A stretch of DNA of 64,000 nt from Symsagittifera roscoffensis (lineage: Eukaryota > Xenacoelomorpha > Acoela > Convolutidae), in NCBI RefSeq assembly GCF_963678635.1, contig NC_087067.1:51638233-51702232 (forward strand). The letters are read 5' to 3'. Within the stretch, counting starts at the first letter, position 1. Every line of letters begins with the position of its first letter. A program made the translations under genes and the position numbers. Under the pieces are notes generated by a model, which did not search any database, was not told the origin of the DNA, and worked only from the letters and a program-made list of their open reading frames with translations. This document shows, in pieces, positions 58,250-64,000 of this stretch.

Positions 58250-58434
58250 CAGTGATAAACTGCATTCAACGGTTTGCCATATGAGTAAATGTTAAAGTTT
58301 CACAAATAATTGTATCAACAATTTGTATTGTTATTTTTTGAAAATTAAACATCATTCATCGGTTTGCCATATGAATAAATGTTGCAATTTTGCACATAAT
58401 TGTATCAACAGTTTGTAGAGCTTTTCTTAAAACA
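58250..58434 (+). repeat. Two 90-bp direct repeats
   Basis: CATTCAACGGTTTGCCATAT near 58,263 and CATTCATCGGTTTGCCATAT near 58,353 each head a unit ending in ATAATTGTATCAACA-TTTGTA. The period is 90 bp. Confidence 0.8.
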
Positions 58435-59070
58435 AATCGCGGCCTGATTTTTTGACATAACTTAAACTTATCTTACCATATAAAATAAACTAACAAAAAA
58501 CTTTCTGGCTTCCACAGAAAAACACACATTCTGCTGTTTGATACTTTTGTGTGAAAAGACTGTGTCCTTGGACTACGCTACAGAGAAAAAATCTATTTAT
58601 GCATGCAAAAGAAACATTTTCTGACATTTGTTTGTTTCTGCCTGAAAACTTATTAGCGATTTAAAAAAGAGCTAAATATTTTTTCGGGAACTTTGCATTT
58701 ATCTGGAAAAAAAAAATCAAAATTCGAATTGTTCTTCCTAGTAATTTTGATGATGTTTTTTTTCTGATAAATTTTGAAAACACTGATGCCCCAATCTTCA
58801 TGTTCCTTCATGCACCTTCAACCATTTTGCTTAAGTAATGGGGTTTGAAAATGGTTAATCCGAGCAATTTGAGATACTTCAACAAGACTGCTCGTATATC
58901 AGGGCACAGCACTCTAGAGTGTTCCGACTGCACTTTAAAGCCAAATTAAATTTTTGTTCGACAAATTAATCGAAAAACAAAGAAAAAATGTTTTAATGTC
59001 CCCCAGGCTTATGTAAAGTAGAAAGGGATGTTTTTAGCGTCTTTTATCGTAATAAATACGATGAAATGAC
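58435..59070 (+). repeat. Dispersed repeat R2, copy 2
   Basis: This is the second copy of the repeat at 13320-14437 and shares its blocks in the same order. It includes the TATCAGGGCACAGCACT and GTGTTCCGACTGC segment linking it to R1. Confidence 0.65.
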
Positions 59071-59343
59071 TTAAGTTCAAATTGACTGATTAAAAAAGGC
59101 CACCGCAAGCATAAGTACTCCGCCCTTTCTTCGAAAGTCAGAACAATAAAGCAAACAGAGGTCACTCCTACTATATCATACATGCAGACTTGTTCAATTG
59201 TTTTCGATTTTCGATTGCAGCTCAGCTTAATGGTTTTCTAAAAAAAATGACGGCATTTAAAATAATGCTAGCAGCCGTCGATAATGATGGAGATTTTTTA
59301 ACCAAAATTTTACTTTTTTCTCAAAAAATACAAATGTAAATTC

Positions 59344-59764
59344 CAGGGGCGGATCTAGGATTTTCTCGAGGGGGGGCGGATTTTCAAAAAGTTTTCCAAA
59401 ATTTTGACGACCTTTTTTTTTTTTAGGTCGACCAAATTGATTTTTCGAGCTCTCATAAAGCACTGTTTTGCCGCTATTTTGGCAAAGTTTTCTGCGCCGC
59501 AGGCAAATTTTTGAGCCGTTTTTGGGCACTTTTTGAAAAATTTTGACAAAAAAATAGGGTTTTTTTGGCGCGCGCTCCCCCTCAAAGTTAGTATATATTG
59601 GCGCCAAAGGCGCCTTTAGAAAAATTTTAGGGCCGGTCGGCCAAAAAGGGATTTCTGAAAAAGTATCAAAGGGGGGACCCTTTGGGTCGGCAGGGGGTCG
59701 AATCCTTGAGGGGGGGGAAGGGGCGTCCGTCCCCCACGCCCCCCCCCCCCTAAATCCGCCCCTG
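59344..59764. mobile_element. hAT-type MITE with 8-bp target-site duplication
   Basis: The ends are CAGGGGCGGATCTAGG and CCTAAATCCGCCCCTG, inverted repeats of about 16 bp. They are flanked by a perfect 8-bp duplication GTAAATTC (59336-59343 and 59765-59772). CAGGG termini and an 8-bp duplication are the hallmarks of hAT elements. At 421 bp it has no transposase. It lies 90 bp upstream of the exon 2 acceptor. Confidence 0.9.
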
Positions 59765-59854
59765 GTAAATTCCAAGAAAGATTCGCTGAAATGGGCTAAA
59801 AGTGATGTGCGGTATGGTGTGAGTTGAAACTGATGAGTATTTTTTCTGTTTCAG

Positions 59855-59914
59855 GCGAGATACAGAGGGATAACTGAAGAAAAGAAAGCAGACAAGGGAT
59901 ACGGATTGATGTGA
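59855..59914 (+). CDS. Candidate host gene, exon 2: C-terminus of secreted peptide
   Basis: After the acceptor TTTTTTCTGTTTCAG, the phase-0 frame reads ARYRGITEEKKADKGYGLM and stops at TGA 59912-59914. This continues the frame of exon 1 exactly. The last residues GYGLM resemble the xGLM ending of tachykinins, but no Gly-Lys/Arg amidation signal follows, so relation to them is doubtful. The downstream 3' UTR and an AATAAA signal support it as the last exon. Confidence 0.5.
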   Translation, partial: ARYRGITEEKKADKGYGLM

Positions 59915-60195
59915 ACAAAACCAACTGATGTCTCCTTCATCCGATCGATTGTTCTCAGTTCATTCATTTTACAGAAATACCGTAAAATCATGACAACTGA
60001 AATTCAAAAGTTGAAATCTTAAAAACATTTTATTTACCAGGATAAGTTGAAACATTAAGCAAAAATGGAGATACTGAGCAAGACAGTGGTATACTATTTT
60101 ATAGGGCAATATTGGTGTTTTCCGCTGTACATGGATTGCTGATATTTACTTGACAACAACAATAGCTCAATAAACAGTCAAAACGTGTTCAAAAT
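59915..60195 (+). other. 3' UTR of the secreted-peptide gene
   Basis: Non-coding sequence between the TGA and the polyadenylation signal, with no repeats recognised in it, unlike both flanks. The cleavage site is expected 10-30 bp after AATAAA. Confidence 0.4.
60169..60174 (+). terminator. Polyadenylation signal AATAAA
   Basis: Canonical AATAAA in CTCAATAAACAG, about 255 bp after the stop codon of exon 2. A T/GT-rich stretch (GTGTTCAAAATTTTGTTTG) follows as a possible downstream element. Confidence 0.5.
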
Positions 60196-60404
60196 TTTGT
60201 TTGAAAACATCAGAAATATTACAACCCCCTAAACAGGAGTGGAAAGGATTGCATTTTTGTGTTTCCGACACTTTTCGACACCATCAAAAAAACTTGTTAT
60301 ATCAAGAGTGGTGTCAAACTGAAATCCTTATGGTCGTGATTCATACTCCAACAAATAGTTGGAAAACTAGACGAGACTGCTCGTATCAGGGCGAAGCCCT
60401 GAAT

Positions 60405-60892
60405 GTTCCGACTGCCTCTTAAGGTCTATGGAGCAGTAATAACATGAAAAAATTAAATGCGATAAATAAAAAATTATTATTTTTTTTCATTTGAGATTTT
60501 TTGTGAAATTCATACCCCCACACGCCATATAAAGCACAAAGTGATAGATTTTGCTCCTAGTAACAAATTAAATATGGCAAATAAGCTTCCTTCAAACATT
60601 TTGGAACGATTTCTAAGACGGATTAAATATCCGCTTACGCGTTAATAGCGCGAAATATATCGCGTGTTAATTGTCCCAAATTGGCCAAAATGGCAATCTT
60701 TAAATCCCCATAATTTTACGAAAAATAATCACAAGTAAACTATCTTTTCAAATTTGAGCTCAAGACAACAATAAATTTTGAATGATATAAAAGTCCCGTC
60801 AAAATTGGCTAGTTAAAAAGTCGAAATTTGTCTGAAGAAAAAACCCACCCCGAGCACAAATATTTCCTTTCTTTCGTTACGAAAGTCGGAAC
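60405..60892 (-). repeat. Dispersed repeat R1, copy 2 (inverted)
   Basis: Starts GTTCCGACTGCC and ends GAAAGTCGGAAC, about 9-bp terminal inverted repeats. The reverse complement aligns with 57854-58087. A CAGGGCGAAGCCCTG hairpin (about 60,387-60,402) sits just outside its left end, as in copy 1. No ORF. Confidence 0.65.
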
Positions 60893-61986
60893 AAAAACAT
60901 TTTCTATTTTCAGTCTAAATTTGACAAAAATTGATTAGAATCTGACCAAAAGTTATCTACACTTCTACAGTTTTCAGCTCAATCAATGGCTTCGTGCGAA
61001 AAGATTTACTCATAAACTTATAAAAGATAGAAAACAATTTTTCCTTCTAAGTTGTATCCTCAGTGTTTGACTTTTTTACCAGTTTTTTTTTGTCAGCAGA
61101 AAACGTTTTTGCTAGTTCCACAGCAATCGATTCTTCTCGATGTTTGGGCATTGTCTGGTTAATTACTTCTGAAGACAACTTTCATTTTTTTATTTTGCAT
61201 TTTTGATGGAATTTTTTGTCAACCGAAAGATATTTTCGTTCTGAATCAAATTCAAAAATTCATTCCATCTGTGACTATTTTTCGTAAAGTTATGGTGACT
61301 TAAACGTTGATACTTTTCGTAAAAATATGGACCATTAACGTTTGATACTTTTCGTGCTATTAATGCGTAACTTAATCCGTCACAGAAATAGTTCCAAATT
61401 GAATTGACGAAGCCTAATAATTGGTCTAATTGATGCTTTGCTATATGCGAAACATATCACTTTGTTTTTAAAGAAGCGTGTGTGGGGGATAGTTTTGAAA
61501 AGCAAATCTCAAAACAATCAATTTTTTAACCAAATTTCATTGAGTGATTATTAAAAGCAAACACTATTTTACAGAGCTTAAGAGGCAATCGGAACATTCA
61601 AGGTGTCGCCCTGATTCGTGCAGTCTTTGTTCTCTTAATTTATATGTAGATTTCAGAAGAATTTAAAACAGAAAAACTCCTTTAACAACAAGTTTTTTCG
61701 AGAAACCTAGCAATAGATAAGGCTTGTGTTTTCATATTTTATTCAGTTCAACAATAATTTTTTGTTTAATGAAAAAATTCGTCAGAAATGCACATTAAAA
61801 ATTCAAAGATTGTCTGGAGAAAAAACCTACCCTCAAATTGTAATTTTTGTACTTAAATTACCAGTTAGCAAGCATAATCATTGTTGAGTTTTGAATTATA
61901 AAATTTTTAGGAAAGAAAAAGAAGCACTTAAACCGTTTTGCTCAAATTCAGAAACTTATCGTCTGTGTGAAACTTGATAAAAGAGC
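60893..61986. repeat. AT-rich region with a further degraded R1 copy
   Basis: About 61,200-61,595 resembles R1: TTTTTCGTAAAGTTATGGTG, GCTATTAATGCG, ATCACTTTGT, GTGTGTGGGGG, then GCAATCGGAAC, followed by TTCAAGGTGTCGCCCTG. Its orientation is that of copy 1. A TACTTTTCGT-AAAATATGG unit is repeated at about 61,310-61,350. The remainder shows no gene. Confidence 0.5.
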
Positions 61987-63564
61987 ACCCGTACCCAAGG
62001 GATTTTCTGTGCAAGATTTGAAAATCTTTATTTCTTACATAAGTTGATTCTCAGACATGAAATTCTTTCTATTCAGATCTTGATAAGAATTACAAATTTC
62101 AGATCTGAAGTTTGGATCTGAAATGGAAAATTTCAGATCTGAAATAGCCTTGAAAAACAAAACTTTAGATCTGAAGTATCCCCTGAGAAATCCTTTGTTA
62201 AATTAAAATTTATGCATTTCGAGCAAAACATGGAGTTTTTGTTTTTTGATGTTTCTGCAATACACAATTATTGCAGAAACACACAATTATTTCTTACATA
62301 AGTTGATTGTCAGACCTGAAATTCTTTCTATTCAGATCTTGATAAGAATTACAAATTTCAGATCTGAAATTTGGATCTGAAATGGAAAATTTCAGATCTG
62401 AAATAGCCTTGAAAAACAAAACTTTAGATCTGAAGTTTGATCTGAAAAATCATTTGTTAAATTATAATTTATGAATTTCGAGCAAAACATGGAGTTTTTA
62501 TTTTTTGATGTTTCTGCAAAACACAATTATGTTTAGGTTAACTAGCGGTCAGAAAAACTCCCGAATATTTTCACCAATAGCTTTTTTCGAACTAAATTTC
62601 TGGTTCAACTCTGTTGAAAAGTTTTCATAAACTGTTAGAAGACCAGTAACATTTTTGATTTTCATGCGCTACCATTGTTTATCTCATGGAAACATACTTC
62701 GGCAGTTTCCAACCTGAGACTTTGCTGAGTACCTGCTAGTAGCAAGCAGAAGCTAAAAAAATCAAAAATAGCAAAAATTTGGTCCGAATCATTGATTTTT
62801 CAGATCTGAAATAACCAAAAAAAACTAAATTCAAATCTGAAATTAGATTTGAAATAGATTTTTTTCAGATCTGAAATAACCAAAAAAAACTAAATTCAAA
62901 TCTGAAATTAGATTTGAAATAGATTTTTTTCAGATCTGAAATAACCAAGAAAAAGAAAATTTTAGACCTGAAATTAGATCTGAAATAAACAATCCTTAAA
63001 GTATCCAAGCGTTATTTAAAAATTTCAGATCTGAAAAAAAAAATATTTTAGATCTGTTTTAGAAAATTTACTAAGTACGGGCACAGTATGTAATCGAACC
63101 GTAGAGATTCCAACATAAGGAACTAAGTACGGATAAACAACAACAAAGCAGAACAAAAAGTCAACATTTGTCTGCTATGGTGAGCTATCTTAACCTTTAA
63201 AAAATAGTGTTGAAAAGCTTCGGTCATATTGTGACAAAAAAACGATGGCAAAACTACCCGTACCCAGTAAACTTTCTAAAACAGATCTGAAATAAACTTT
63301 TTCAGATCTGAAATATGTTGTAAAATGTTTAAATAACGTTTGACTACTTTAACGATTGATTATTTCAGATCTAATTTCAGGTCTGAAATTTTGTTTTCCA
63401 AGGTTATTTCAGATACGAAATTTTCCATTTCAGATCCAAGTTTCAGATCTGAAATTTGTAAATTCTTATCAAGATCTAAAATAAAGAATTTCAGATCTGA
63501 GAATCAACTTATGTAAGAAATAAAGAATTTCAGATCTTGCACAGAAAATCCCCTGGGTACGGGT
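61987..63564. mobile_element. Foldback element made of AGATCT palindromes
   Basis: The left end ACCCGTACCC-AAGGGATTTTCTGTGCAAGA is mirrored at the right end (CTTGCACAGAAAATCCCCT-GGGTACGGGT); the inverted arms extend about 180 bp. Inside are about twenty-five copies or near-copies of TTTCAGATCTGAAAT. Two direct units with a period of about 259 bp lie at 62,028-62,530, and a unit of about 64 bp is repeated at 62,800-62,950. No ORF. The superfamily is not assigned. Confidence 0.75.
62028..62530 (+). repeat. Direct repeat, period about 259 bp
   Basis: TTTCTTACATAAGTTGATTC at about 62,032 recurs at about 62,291. Both units continue through CATGGAGTTTTTRTTTTTTG to GATGTTTCTGCAA. They are roughly 93 percent identical by eye. 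Confidence 0.85.
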
Positions 63565-64000
63565 ACCTGGCTATCGCAGACGACAGTTTGCATGTGGATG
63601 CTATGCGGACAGATCTGGACTGTGCGTCCAGCTCGCCTCAATTTGTTAGTGGTTCGATCCACATGTTTCACCACGAAACAATCCCATGACCGGTAAGTTC
63701 CAAAAAAGCTTAAAAGCGTGCCGTGCCGCCCGTAATCCTTCCCGAGTCGAGATTTTCCACCTAATTTGCGCTACACTGAGAGGAAATATCCATGAAATCA
63801 ATAGGTTTCCTGACTCCTGGTTTGACTGGATTCAAACTGTTTATTTGGCTCAATTTCTCCCTCATCAAACATACGCATCTCGCATGATGACCGAAAATGT
63901 TGCAAGTAGATAGCTAATAGCGAGTGGGTCGTTTCATAAAAGACGCTACTTTCACTTTAAATATATAAAATCTACTAACCAGTCTACTAACCAGTATAGT
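63565..64000 (+). other. Unclassified end of window
   Basis: It contains a frame of 75 codons (63,686-63,913: EINRFPDSWFDWIQTVYLAQ), no known motif, and a GACCGGTAAGT donor-like site at about 63,688-63,698. The base composition is less AT-rich than its left flank, which may indicate an exon or a decayed transposon; I cannot decide. Confidence 0.25.

Larger units (their letters stand above)
53460..59854 (+). other. Proposed intron of the secreted-peptide gene
   Basis: It runs from donor GTATGT at 53460 to acceptor TTTTTTCTGTTTCAG at 59840-59854, which has a good pyrimidine tract. About 6.4 kb, filled with MITEs and dispersed repeats (listed separately). Additional exons cannot be excluded. 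Confidence 0.45.

Noticed and set aside
59257-59775. Minus-strand frame of 172 codons, rich in Gly/Pro/Arg
   Set aside because: It covers the hAT MITE at 59344-59764 almost exactly; the G/C-rich ends give the RGGFRGGGAWG-like translation. No homology to a real protein is expected.
61987-63564. CRISPR-like array of short repeats
   Set aside because: Repeats are irregularly spaced palindromes within a foldback element in an animal-type genome, without unique spacers of constant length.
63567-63680. tRNA-like sequence with a GGTTCGATCC box
   Set aside because: A B-box-like motif is present, but the T-arm pairing gives only four pairs with a six-base loop, and no acceptor stem closes around it.

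Overview
The window looks like repeat-rich, AT-rich DNA from an animal, probably an invertebrate; I cannot name the species. The reasons are eukaryotic LTR retroelements of the Ty3/Gypsy (Metaviridae) kind, MITEs of Tc1/mariner and hAT type with recognisable target-site duplications, and one spliced host gene with GT-AG borders and an AATAAA signal. There are no bacterial-style operons. All retroelements are described as fossils.

Layout. (1) 1-10476 (+): 'G1', a decayed Ty3/Gypsy element whose 5' end lies outside the window. It has two tandem gag-protease copies, then RT, RNase H, a long charged linker and integrase. Downstream are an open frame with a macrodomain-like fold (8906-9562) and an unknown frame ending in a coiled coil (9829-10476). 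(2) 10480-52301: at least three copies of a second, much larger Ty3/Gypsy family, 'G2'. Copy C (10480-16480, minus) is very degraded, interrupted by other repeats and by a 200-N assembly gap. Copy A (about 18.5-32.1 kb, minus) and copy B (32174-52301, plus, about 20 kb with 1.7-kb LTRs) lie head to head. (3) 52302-60200: one candidate host gene, a 68-residue secreted peptide in two exons (53313-53459 and 59855-59914), whose 6.4-kb intron is packed with MITEs. (4) 60200-64000: dispersed repeats, then a foldback element built of TTTCAGATCTGAAA palindromes (61987-63564).

G2 order, read from B and checked against A: LTR, primer-binding-like site, a leader of about 1.6 kb with hairpins conserved between copies, a Lys/Arg-rich ORF before gag, gag (capsid, CCHC knuckle, Asn/Arg/Ser-rich repeats), protease (DSG), RT (YLDD), RNase H, integrase with a GPY/F module, a small two-helix membrane protein, a Pro/Ser/Thr-rich ORF, an envelope glycoprotein resembling those of chuvirus-like viruses, and a last long ORF region that runs into the 3' LTR. 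This is a complex, retrovirus-like architecture of unusual size.

The points most worth a second look are the G2 gene set with its envelope, the macrodomain in G1, the small secreted host peptide gene, the conserved G2 leader hairpins, and the AGATCT-palindrome foldback element. Identity estimates are by eye; no database search was run.
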